From Sipunculus nudus (taxonomy: Eukaryota > Annelida > Sipuncula > Golfingiida > Sipunculidae): DNA of 64,000 nt. The position numbers and the translations under genes are program-made. Shown one piece after another: positions 37,288 to 48,127 of this stretch (the stretch's first letter is position 1; each line of letters begins with the position of its first letter). The stretch covers positions 32,568,340-32,632,339 of the forward strand of contig CM049322.1 of the NCBI GenBank assembly GCA_026874595.1, in the 5' to 3' direction. The notes below the pieces were generated by a model that made no database searches, was not told the DNA's origin, and saw nothing but the letters and a program-made list of their open reading frames with translations.

Positions 37288-37296
37288 CACGAGGGC
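37288..37296 (+). repeat. left target-site duplication CACGAGGGC
   Basis: CACGAGGGC directly precedes the left inverted repeat and recurs in the same orientation at 43794-43802, directly after the right inverted repeat. 8-9 bases is the usual length for MULE and related superfamilies. Confidence 0.7.
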
Positions 37297-37628
37297 GGTC
37301 GGTCTTTTTACCGAGCGTACCGAGCGCTAGCGCTCGGTAGACGTTTTACCGAGCGCTACCCTGGATTCACACTAGGCATCGCTCTGACCAGCGTGGACTA
37401 CCGAGCGCTCGGACTTCTTACCGAGCGCTACCCTGCCCTAACAATGGGCAGTGTTTTTACATACTTTGGACTACCGAGCGCTAGGAACTTTTTACCGAGC
37501 GCTACCCTGGATTCACACCAGGCATTGCTCTGATCCGGCAGGGGCTACCGAGCACTCGGACCTTTTTACCCACTCGGAGCGCTACGTACCCTGCATGTTC
37601 TAACAACGGGCAACGCGCAAACCATAGG

Positions 37629-37691
<63 letters not shown>

Positions 37692-38129
37692 GTGTGTGTA
37701 TATATATATATTACGATAAACATACATATAAATTCGACATATATATGTTTAAATACATTTATTATTATATCAGTAGCCTATATAAATATAATATATAATT
37801 TAAATTATGCTATATATTTATAAGAGAGAGAGAGAGCGCGAAAGAGACAGTTTAAAGAAAAAGAGAGCGCTATATACCATAGCCTATATAATATTTATCC
37901 GATATATATAGGAGAGAGAAAGAAAGAGAGAGATAAAGATAGAAAGGGAGAGAAATAGAAAGAGAGACAGTAAGAGAAACAGAGAGAGAAAGAGAGAAGA
38001 ACCGGAATAAGTGGGAATGTAATCAAAAATACATATATATTCATTTAGGGTATTTATGTTATATTATAAAAATTAATACACAATTTACTGCTTGATATAT
38101 AGATTACATATATAATATTTTTTTTAGAA

Positions 38130-38165
<36 letters not shown>

Positions 38166-38206
38166 GTATGTATATTTATATATATATATATTTATGTATA
38201 TATATT

Positions 38207-38261
<55 letters not shown>

Positions 38262-38690
38262 TTGGAAAGATAACATAAGCATTGCTTATTCATGTTATAT
38301 AAACAGAAACAATGTAAATAATTAAATATGATATTTTGTGTTGAATGCGGTTAAAACTCCATAATTTGTCATGTGCGCGAAGGTAGCGCTCGGCAAAAAG
38401 CTCTTAGCGCTCGTTAGTCCCAAGCCCAAGATGTTTGAAGTATGTAAGAACACTTTATTTCCCGTTGTTAGAGCAGGGTACCGCTCGGTAAAAAGTCCCA
38501 AGCGCTCGGTAGCCACGCGTGGGTCAGAGCAATGACTTGTGTGAGGTACGGACTAATACCCGGATGCCACATGTCACATGCCAAAGTTCGCGGACTAAAA
38601 CCCGGATGCCACATGTCACATGCCAAAATGCGTGGACTAAAACTCGGATGTTGAAAGCCGGATGCCAATATTGAGTCTTGAGACGGCGGT
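37297..38690 (+). repeat. left terminal inverted repeat made of tandem arrays
   Basis: 37297-37610 holds several units of CTACCGAGCGCTCGGACTTT and CACACCAGGCATCGCTCTGA. An AT/GA-rich insert (37630-38360) follows, then inverted copies of the same units (38375-38530), then three units of GGACTAAAACCCGGATGCCA followed by CATGTCACATGCC (38548-38670). The same outer-to-inner order (TACCGAGCGC array, then GGATGCC array) is found at the right end, so these belong to the terminus rather than to the interior. Confidence 0.75.
37630..38360. repeat. simple-sequence block inside the left terminus
   Basis: (TA)n at 37630-37686 and 38132-38163, GA-rich sequence at 37823-38000 and (GA)n at 38226-38255. It separates the two parts of the left inverted repeat and has no counterpart at the right end. 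Confidence 0.85.
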
Positions 38691-39241
38691 TGTTTGACGG
38701 CTTTTAAATTTATAATATGATATAATGCATGATCAGTGGGCTTTAAATATCACATGTCAAGAAAATTCCAGCATTATGAAGTTTATTTTAAAACGATTAC
38801 TTTTCATCTTACACACAATATGTATTCAATAAAATATATAAAGAAAAGACCAAACTAAATATTAGAAATTTGTTGAACAGTTTTATTGTAACATTTACAC
38901 AGATTATGAAACAAAAATAAAACATTTAATAAAAATAAAACATTTAATAACTCCATTTTTTTATATCAAAAATATCTATCACAAATATATATATAAAATA
39001 TATGCAGGTAAAATCAAGAAAATGATTATAAGTTGAAACTGATACATCCACTTGCACAAACATGTACAAACACTAAATATATATACACTATATACATAAA
39101 TGTACTCAAACATTTATATATATATATATATATGAATATGTACAGGCAATTTTAATATGCTTACACACATGTTTAAGACATCAAAAATACATGATAGAGC
39201 TAATAACAAAATATATACAATATATCCCCTTTATATTAATT

Positions 39242-41111
39242 TTACATGTTACATTGTTTGCACAGCCACGAAACATCCATTAAGTTGGTTGGGTCAACAC
39301 TGCCACATTCACAATGAAACCAAATTTCACATCCCGAACAAAACACCATTTCTTTTTTTAAATAATCTGGGCGGTTGCATACACAATTAATACTTATAGT
39401 GTGGACTTTCGGACGGACATATACATTTTTTTTCTAGACACTTTTGGAAATGGTTCAAACAAATTTTTCTCCAAACATTTTACCAAATGAGGTCTCATTT
39501 TCCTTTCATCATATTTCCATGAGCTAATCCCATCACACAACAATGTTTGTAAGCCTGTTGATGCAAATTCCACAGCATTTGCAATGGCTTACACACCACA
39601 ATCATCATCATGGTTTGCCTGAATAATGGGACTTAAACTGCGAATACTAAATGTGTCTGACTCAAGCTGAGGGTCGCAAAATAACTGGGTTACTTGTATT
39701 TCAGTAGCAGATGACAGACCATGTTGTGTGCCTTGCAAGCTATCTATTATTTACATATTGTTGTCTTTTGTTTTAACTGACAGTAACCAGTGACTGTGCC
39801 CTGTGAAAAGTATTTGTACAGCTGGACCATTCTCAATGTATTTGAAACAACCTTCTGGACCTAAATGCCAGCTGTCGTTCCTAAAAACAGGACATTTTGT
39901 GGTCAAATCCATTCCATTTATATGAGGAAACTGTTTTCTTAGAATTTCATGAGCAGCTGATATATGTTTATCTGTCAACCAACCATCTCTCTATAATTGT
40001 TTTATCTTTAATAGTCAGATTATGATTTTTTATCCAATATCTTACAGTCCGTTTCCCTTTAACAGGAGAATCTGAAATATCTATTTTCCTTTTTTTCACT
40101 TTTGTGGTTCCCATGTCTTTACTAGCATTTTCTTTAGATTCATTTACTTCAGATTCATTTAAATTTACATTAGTTCTGTCATTGAACACAGATCTTCTGA
40201 CAGTTGTGGAATGTCTTCTTTTTGGTCCGTTAATTTTTGGGAGAACATTATTGGATATTTCAGCTACAGACTCTCTACAGTGATTTTGAACTGGTGTAGT
40301 AACTTTATCTGGCTTTAAATCCAACTCTAATTCAGTCACATTATTCTCCTTAATGCTTGCATTTTCTTTCTTATTTAAACAATCACCTAGGTTAGGGAGC
40401 ATATCCTCCTCCTCTTCAATATCATTTTTCATCAAATCATTTGGTATATCACCATCAGTTTTAGTCACCTTTTTGGTTAGCTTTCAGTTTTCTATTTAAG
40501 CTTAATTTTATTGTTACCCTCTTGTTTTTCTTTAATATAGATTTAGGTGTCCGACTATCAATTTTAGAGTTTACAACAGGGGTATCACAGGGCTCATCAT
40601 TGTCAAATAGCTCCTGGGTTTTATTAATAGGACTCAACTGAGCCTCAGCCTGTTCTACCTGGTCACCTTGATCATCAGATTTTGTTTGGTTGGGTGTGGA
40701 TGCAATTGGTGTACCCTCCGAATATGACGTTTGGCAAAACTGATACTGGTAGTCATACTTTCTGGGTTGTTTGCGACCTGTCTTTTTGTCCACTCTTTTC
40801 TTACTTTTTTGACTTAAAAGGGATAGGTTGATAATTTTCTTTTTTCAGTTACATCCATTCCTATACTTTTTTTAGCTGCCAAGATATGATAACATATGCC
40901 TGTTGCAGGACACTGACATTTGGTGGTTGGAAAAAGTGTCACTGCATATTTATCGCCCTTGTGCCCCTCTACAATGAAAGATCCCATTTGTGGTACAAGT
41001 AATATCTTTTGTTCATCAATGACCATCTGTGCCATGGCAATTTGCGACATATTATTTCTAGTAAAATTGTTCTTTTGCAGACTTTTCCAATTCATTCAGT
41101 TCTTCCTGGTC
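39242..41111 (-). pseudogene. SWIM zinc finger - Ulp1/C48 protease - PHD finger protein, decayed
   Basis: In order on the minus strand: a SWIM zinc finger CQCPATGICYH (CxCx5CxH, about 40898-40930); a basic stretch SKKRVDKKTGRKQPRK; a charged linker; a Ulp1/C48 cysteine protease with AVQILFTGHSHWLL (His), IIDSL (Asp), IIQANHDDDCGV (Gln and Cys); and a C4HC3 PHD finger starting CVCNRPDY and including CSGCEIWFHCECG, ending at a stop at 39242. Breaks: frameshifts near 41060, 40845, 39980 and in an A8 run near 39430; stops at 39751 and 39589, the latter just after the catalytic DCGV. All parts lie on one strand in the order expected for one protein, so I read one dead gene. Ulp1 proteins cleave SUMO-like conjugates; in transposons their role is not settled. 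The family call is strong, the single-gene model is an inference. Confidence 0.75.
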
Positions 41112-41117
41112 TGTTAC

Positions 41118-41135
41118 CCCCCCCCCCCCCCCCTT
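41118..41135. repeat. poly-C tract of 18 bases
   Basis: It lies between the SGNH-like exon and the SWIM exon. On the coding (minus) strand it is poly-G, which is a poor polypyrimidine tract for the acceptor next to it. Confidence 0.9.
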
Positions 41136-41168
41136 TTCTTACTGATTTTGATATGTCATCTGACTTAC

Positions 41169-41846
41169 ACTGGTGAAAATTATCAATGTTTGACTTCACC
41201 CTATCAACTACATCCTCCGGGGAACAGGATTCTGATGGAAAAACAATATCTTCTGGCAATTGAGCAACCCTCAAATGTTCTTTTTTCAATACAAAGTTTT
41301 TTTTCAATACAAGGTTTTGCAGATCCTCTAGGACCTTCCTGGCTGGGCTCCATGGTAAATCATTTGTGCCGATCACAAGCACCACAACCTGTATATATAT
41401 AAATAATAAATATATATATATAAATAATAAATATACCAATAGAGACAGATCACAAAGTTATTTAATAAAAATGGTTTTGAGAATGTCAGGAATTTTACAA
41501 TGGTGTCAATGTACTAGATAGATTTATTATTTTGGAAAATGCCTGTCTGACACTTACAGCAGAGCATATGCAAGAGTGAAAGTATGAAATAATGTGTTAA
41601 ACATTCAATGTGAGTCCTCCCTTGTTTTACTAAATCTGGAAAACAAAGACAATTATTTTGCACCAGACATATATTTGGCAAATTGTAAATTTGTTATTGC
41701 AGTCAACTTACATTAAAGAAGGGCAAAACTTCCTTTATGTTAGGGAAGAGCTGCCTCGTCTTCGCCCCGGGGAAAGGTAGGCAGGAAACTCTTGGACCAC
41801 AGCCATTGTCTAACAGCCGATCAAACCTCTCCTGTAGGTATTTCAC
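41169..41846 (-). CDS. SGNH/GDSL-hydrolase-like exons, partial
   Basis: Two exons on the minus strand. 41846-41712 (135 bases, phase 0, acceptor TTTCACCACAG, donor GTAAGT) encodes VKYLQERFDRLLDNGCGPRV and SCLPFPGAKTRQLFPNIKEV. 41388-41169 (acceptor ATATACAG, donor GTAAGT, ends phase 1) encodes VVVLVIGTNDLPWSPARKVL. The PGA..(L) and GTND motifs, 20-30 residues apart, match the SGNH-hydrolase core common in invertebrate retroelement and transposon proteins. The first exon lacks a start and the GDS block, so upstream exons are missing or not recognised. A LVLKKNFVLKKE internal duplication of 8 codons is visible. Both lie inside the transposon, upstream of the SWIM exon, on the same strand and with compatible phase; they may be its N-terminus. 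Confidence 0.55.
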
Positions 41847-41859
41847 CTGTGGTGAAAGT

Positions 41860-43470
41860 AATGTCAATCAATGACAGATTTGCTTTAGGTGCACAAACTA
41901 CCACAAAAATTAACAAAACATGACAATAATTGCTACAGATGACATATGGAGTCTATCTACAAATTTACCTTTTATTGAATGGCCAGATAACAGAAAAAGG
42001 AACACAACTACAGCTCAGATGACTTATAGTCAGCTGAGATAAAAAGCAAACATCTGCAGGAATAAATTCTACAGTTTTTTTATCACAGTTAAATTTAAGG
42101 CCAGGAGAGCTTAGACTTAGATGTCATGTTGGTTTGCTTAATATTCCAGTGTGTACCAGTGTTATTCATAGCAATGTCTAGCCAACATTTATGAATGGAA
42201 TACTACAAAGTATTTACATCTGATTCAATATCAAAACATGACAGTGTGCACTAATATTATAACCTTATATTTAATCCCATTTTAAAGAACAATATATATT
42301 AAAAATAAGGACCCTTTATTATAGCTCAGGTGACCTTGGCTAAAAAAAATCCATTTTTTTTAAATAATATATCAAAGTCTTTTCATTCAAAAACTAGCTG
42401 TATGGAAGACACCAGGTTGCAGACTTTATTTAATTAAAAAGATAATGGAAACCATAATAGCTCAGTTGACTTACAATAATCTCAGCTGAAATATATATTT
42501 TGCCGATTTTCTTACATTTTTATACCAAGGTGACACTTAGAAAGCAATTATTAATTAAATAAATATATATATTTGTATGTATATATATATATATATATAT
42601 TGATCTATCAATAGCAAGCACTTTCAGATGAATATATAATTTATCTCATAAACATTGGCAAATTTAACCTGTAAATGTGATAACATTTTAGCAAGTTCTA
42701 AATGTCCTATCTAATAGTTGAAGCATTTTAATTGAAAAATCAGCTATACTAATTGGAATATAAATTTCAAACTAACCTGGGAATGGCCTGTTACCAATAC
42801 TGACATGTTCATTTGATATCCAATAAATACCAAGACTGGGATGAACTTCAAGTAAATCTGTACGTGATGAACTATAATATCTTTGTTGACAATATATGTC
42901 TGTAAAGACTGTATGAGGTTTGTAATAAAATTACCTTGGGTATATATACCTGAAGAACTTGGGGGGGGGGGTTCAGCATCCATTGCCTTATTTGTCAGCT
43001 GGAACTGTTATAATAGAAACCTGTACCCTGGTCTGGGGTCAGGAAACTCCTTCACTCACTTGGAAACCCGTCCCCAGGACTTGGGTCGGAAACCTTGTTA
43101 CCTATTTCACTTGGGTGGGTTAACCTACAGGTACCGTGCCTGCTTACCTTACTGGCTTTCACACCAAGCGTTCAACAACCCTCCGTTCGGCCCTGACGGT
43201 TCCGTGGCCTTACACTGCAGGAAATCTTGATCAAAAGGAGAGGTATCCTAATTATCCCGACCCCTCGGGGATGTGTTGTCGTAGGGTTTCTTTTGCAGCT
43301 CATTGCGCCCGTGATTAACTCCAAAATTAGTCAGTTACGGGTGACTTCCTATGATAACACGAGCCCGCACAGAACGACATACCGCAGTTTCAGGTCTGGG
43401 CAGCAACGAAATAGGTAAAATCTAGAAATATAAGGTAAGTTAAATATTAAACTTAACACAAGTTGCACCT
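41860..43470. other. transposon interior without a recognised gene
   Basis: This is where a transposase core would be expected. 42050-42960 is AT-rich and closed. 43000-43420 is richer in GC and could be the 5' region of the minus-strand gene (ATG near 43305, donor-like CCAGTAAG|GTAAGC near 43152), but the plus-strand frames of 60-115 codons over it show no recognisable domain. Confidence 0.4.
42011..42052 (-). mobile_element. solo end of a hairpin-ended element
   Basis: On the minus strand: ATCTCAGCTGACTATAAGTC then ATCTGAGCTGTAG. This matches the first 35 bases of element C (48128) with few changes. No body follows. It is a fragment nested inside the MULE-like element. Confidence 0.55.
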
Positions 43471-43479
43471 TAAACTACC

Positions 43480-43793
43480 GAAAAAAATCGATATCACGTC
43501 TCGGATGGCATCCGGGTTTGGCTTCCAACTTCCCGAGGGGCATCCGACGCGGCATCCGATTTGGCATGTGGCATGTGACATGTGGCATCCGGGTTTTAGT
43601 CCGTACCCTTGTGTGACCCCAGGGTAGCGCTCGGTAAAAAGTCCGAGCGCTCGGTAGCCCCACGCTGGTCAAAGCGATGCCTGGTGTGAATCCGGGGTAG
43701 CGCTCGGTTAAAAGTCCGAGCGCTCGGTGCCCCCGCTGGTCAAAGCGATGCTTGGTGTGAATCTGGGGTAGCGCTCGGTAAAAAGACCGACCC
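43480..43793 (-). repeat. right terminal inverted repeat made of tandem arrays
   Basis: From the outer end inward on the minus strand: three units of CTACCGAGCGCTCGGACTTT with GGATTCACACCAGGCATCGC between them, then GGGTACGGACTAAAACCCGG and repeated ATGCCACATGTCACATGCC. The unit length of the outer array is about 70-80 bases. This mirrors 37297-38690. Confidence 0.75.
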
Positions 43794-43802
43794 CACGAGG
43801 GC
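43794..43802 (+). repeat. right target-site duplication CACGAGGGC
   Basis: Direct copy of 37288-37296. One extra C at the right end leaves the exact boundary uncertain by one base. Confidence 0.7.
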
Positions 43803-43809
43803 CCTTCGA

Positions 43810-45791
43810 ATATGGTGTTAAGAATATAATAATATTGAAAAGTTTACACCTGTTTTGGATAAAATAAACACGGTGCCAGTCTAAATTAACATTCCAATTC
43901 AACAAGTATGACTAAAAGTAGGTTAAGCCCTTGATGTTCTGACCAAATTTAGCTTTAATGGGAAGATATCCATCATCAGTCAGTCAGTGGCTGGGCCAGA
44001 TGGCGTATCTGTAATGGTCTGGTATGCATGTCGTCACATCTCCTTAACATTGACAAGATGTCCAGGCCGTGGTGTGGTCTTGTGATACATTTACATTTCA
44101 TCTGAGGTTTAACAACAGACTTTACACTATGGTTACTCATGTCGGTCTTTTAGAGGATTCGTGACACACGGACATCCATCAGATCATGCAGCTTATTAAC
44201 TGCTGATGATCGTGCATCTGGTAACAGTTAAAGGCTTTAATAAAACTTTCAATTTTGGATATAATATATATTAATATATATTTATATATGTTTGTATGTT
44301 TACATATATATATATATATATATAATACATTTCATAGTCTGGTAAGAAAATGCTTCAAAGGGGCCTATTAATATATGTAATGATATAATATAAAAAAAAA
44401 AACTTTACATGATTCTTTGAAAACATTTTGGTACCAAAAATAAAATAATATAAATGAAAGGAAGACATGAGTATAATTCATTAAAGTTGAAATTGTTTCA
44501 CAGTTAAGGGGATCACGCAAAGGCGGAGAGGGTTCGACGTGGTACATGGTATTTACACAGTCTGCCATGAATTTTTGGTAATTATATTTGTATTGTATTC
44601 TGTATATATGTTGTTTCATGGCGCACCTAATTTTCATTAAGCTATTTCTTAAATATATTTAACCAATAAACTTAATTTCTTCTTAGAACTCAGCCAGCCT
44701 CACAAACAGAATACGACAAATTTTATTCGTTAACATCAAAGGCACGTAATTAGGCCCTTTTCATAATGGTTTGAAAGAAATGTCTGAACATTTGGTTAGA
44801 CGGGTCAGACTGGACATATTTGTTTATGGTGGGCTTTGCCTGGTTGCCTGAGTTATAAGCTGTATTATTACATATAGTAAACACAGTTGAATGTCATGTT
44901 AAATAGAAATATTGCCAAGACAATGGTGATGTTCACTGCCGAACAACGTTTAGCAATATAAATATAAGTAAAGGAAAATTTTATATTATGTTTAAACGAT
45001 TTAATATAATATAATATAATATGACACTCTTCTAAAATATAATTTCTCTATTGATTTCCTGATGTCGTGAATAAATATTATATATGAAGAGATCCAAAAC
45101 TAATAGTTTAGTATAATGTTTGTAAATACTCATTCATATACTCTCTTTGAGAATATTTATAATGAACGTCATTATTTGGTTATCTCGAAATAATGAACAT
45201 TGTGTATCTTACTCTTGAAACCAGTCTAATGTGTTTTAGCATAAACTTTGAATTAATGACCATCGAAATATTAAACTGCATGCACATTATAATATAAATT
45301 ATTATGCCTTTATTTTGGAAAAATAATGTTATATTTGTCAAAACAATCAGAATATATGTGACCAATAAGTTCGCTATGTAAAAAGATGACAGGTATTCAC
45401 AATATGATTCTTTGTTAGATCTTATAGTTACAGTCGGCATCAAGTCTTATTATAATCAAATCATGGAATAAGATATAACTGATTTTTTACATTAGTCTCA
45501 TTTCGTTCCTAGTTCTACATGACGTACACAACACTACAATTGGTGGAATTGATCATAAAAGAAAAAGCAACTTATATGGCCAGGTAATACAGTATAGTAT
45601 TAATAATGTATACCATTTCTTATTTAGCATGATTTATTAGAAGGGTTTGGAAATAGAAGATTATTGTTCTTAAAATCAATGTAGAATTACAACCCAAATT
45701 TATTGACATATTTAAATTAACAGGCTATAATCAATATAACTACAACGACGTATTATATATATATATATATAATTTTATTAAATGATATTTT

Positions 45792-45834
<43 letters not shown>

Positions 45835-46197
45835 TGTTATTTTTTATATATATAAAAATTTAATTGTATTAAATTTTGTATATTGATATTTTATTATTAT
45901 ATATATACATATCATACACAGATGAACATGCACATATATATACGTTTTATTATTTTGATATATCTATTGTGGAATAAACAGTTTTTGTGCTTTTGTGTAT
46001 AGAGATATACGTGTGTATATATACATATATATATTTAGATATATATTAATATATATACATATATGTAAATATATATATAATATTTTTACATAATATATAT
46101 ACAAACATACATACACAAATAAGCATGTACACATGCGTGCTCTAATTATTTTGATATATATATATATATATATTGGAATTATCAGTTTCTGTGTTGT

Positions 46198-46244
<47 letters not shown>

Positions 46245-46270
46245 ATATAAATATATACATATAATGGATA

Positions 46271-46323
<53 letters not shown>

Positions 46324-46640
46324 GTTTGGTTAAAACTTATACAAGTATGAAATAAGTATAATGAAGAAATCATGATTTGTCTTATCTATCCCGAAAAACC
46401 GTGTCATATGGAAAGCATTGCCCACTGAACTCACTGTGACACAGCCGCCAAGTGATATCAAGGAGCTGATGATATACAGGCCTCTTGAAGGCTGTCTATG
46501 TTAATAATGTCATGAGATACATTTTCTTTAACAGCTGTGGAATGTTTAATTTCAACGGTGTCAGGTTATATAACATTATTTAACTCAGTCATGATAGAAA
46601 ATATGAAAGATGTAGTGGGTTAAGCGATGATTTTCATTTA
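43810..46640. other. AT-rich stretch without a gene
   Basis: Very AT-rich, with TA arrays at 44304-44323, 45756-45770, 45797-45826, 46198-46237 and 46276-46320. The minus frames here are isoleucine/tyrosine low-complexity text. Confidence 0.6.
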
Positions 46641-46664
46641 TTTCCCTAGTATTACAAAAGCACG

Positions 46665-46800
46665 TGGTGTTTGTTTACTCGCCAAACCACAACGAGGCCA
46701 ATATGGCCGCCAAACCGTGTTTCCGTGTATTGAAGGCAAGCATCGTCAAATTACTTCCACGACGCCTGTCTGTGAGGGTTTTTCCATGATAATTTCTGTA
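46665..46800 (+). CDS. possible 5' coding exon (MAAKPCFRVLK..)
   Basis: CCAATATGGCCGCC at 46698-46711 is a good translation start context in a local CpG-rich patch. The frame 46703-46789 has 28 codons and starts MAAKPCFRVLKASIVKLLPR, basic and hydrophobic with no acidic residue, like a mitochondrial targeting peptide. It ends at a TGA unless spliced; a GC-type donor AAG|GCAAGC lies near 46735. The patch is similar, in inverted orientation, to 37185-37290 beside the transposon (shared GCCAAACCGTGTTTC and GGCGAGTAAACA). It could be a real first exon, a duplicated promoter, or part of an unknown repeat. Confidence 0.25.
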
Positions 46801-46809
46801 AAATACACT

Positions 46810-48127
46810 TGTCAAAGCATGCCTTTTGTTTGCCCCAGGGGTGAAACAGGCCAATAGGCAATACCTTATGGGCAATTATAAGACTGGCGATTATAAATTA
46901 CTATATAAACTTATAATGCTCAGTGCCGGGGTGTCAGGTTTGTATGAACCTGTTGCCAAAGCATGCAGGTTTCAGGGCCAGCGAGCAGTCCCTCAAAATG
47001 AAAAGTAACAACATTGGCTCTGTGCACTCCTGACAGAGCTGGAACATCCATTTTGCTGGCAACCGATATAGGGCTGCTGTGACAATAAAATGGCCTTAAT
47101 GTCATTAAAGGTCGATGAAGAGGGAAAGCAGAGGGAACAAAATTCAACCTATTATTTGATAAGAGAACCTACAACCACCTTTCTGGTGGAAAATCCACAC
47201 CTCCCCGCAGTTTAGAAAACCTGCCCCACATTTACATAGAAAAAATCAGCCCATTTAAGAGTTCATAGATTTCACCAGTTTAATAAGAAGTCTTAAATAC
47301 TGGTACAGTGAAAACTCTCCAGAAATAGGTATATCAGTAAAAATTTCAAAATTGGAAAATTTTGATTTAAAAAAAAAAATCACTGGACAGCTTCTTATTT
47401 CAGGATCATGTTAGTTTTTAAATAAAGGAAATATGACCATCAGTTCCAAAGTTATTCCATTTTTTATATCCTATGATTCTCAGTCCAGCAGGACCCATAT
47501 TTCAAGGAAAAGCTGTGACACTGGCCTGCGGAAGGGCTGGATTGGCAGGCTGCCAGATTAATTAATTAGAGGGCATGTCCCTAATCTGCACAGCCAGAGT
47601 CACACTGATAGAACTGTTATCTCTCATTCATTCCACACACACATTTATAGTTCTTAATAAAAAAAGAATATGATTTGAATAAATTGTAATAACATTCCAA
47701 TAAATTTAATTGATAAAATTATTAAAAAAATTTAAATTATAGTCAATTTTGATTTGGGATTGTGCATCTAGTACTAAATATGTACAAATTATCCGGTATA
47801 ATTTGTAAGTAAAAGCTTTGTTAGTTAAACTATGCAAAAAATATTAAAGATGAATTTATATAATATTAAATGGATAAGCAATGTTCAATTTTAAAGAGGG
47901 GATGAAAACCTTAAATATATATCACAACTGAATATTATATAAAATTAAAATTCTGACTGGCAATTACATAGTAGCATTCACAAGGTATATTAAACAAGGC
48001 ATATTATCACAGCTCTAATATACTGGCACTCATTGAATATATAATCATAGCATGGTCATGCAATTTCCTATCACAACCGTTTTGATTTAAAGGTCAAATA
48101 TTCAATATAAATGATAAAATCACAGCA
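46810..48127. other. non-coding stretch
   Basis: No supported exon. The ORFs of 60-75 codons at 46826-47147 lie on both strands over the same bases and show no domain. Confidence 0.5.

Larger units (their letters stand above)
37297..43793 (-). mobile_element. 6.5-kb MULE-like DNA transposon with tandem-array termini
   Basis: The left end GGTCGGTCTTTTTACCGAGC and the right end (reverse complement GGGTCGGTCTTTTTACCGAG) pair for at least 20 bases and continue as long, diverged inverted repeats. A direct 9-bp repeat CACGAGGGC flanks both ends. Inside, on the minus strand, lie SGNH-hydrolase-like exons, a SWIM zinc finger, a C48/Ulp1 protease and a PHD finger (39242-41846), the protein types known from Mutator-like elements carrying Ulp1 genes. 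No DDE transposase core was found in the 1.6 kb at 41850-43480, and the protease gene is broken, so this copy is not autonomous. Superfamily is inferred from TSD length, long inverted repeats and SWIM/Ulp1 content. Confidence 0.7.

Noticed and set aside
45964-46260. 98-codon minus ORF
   Set aside because: Low-complexity text from TA repeats.
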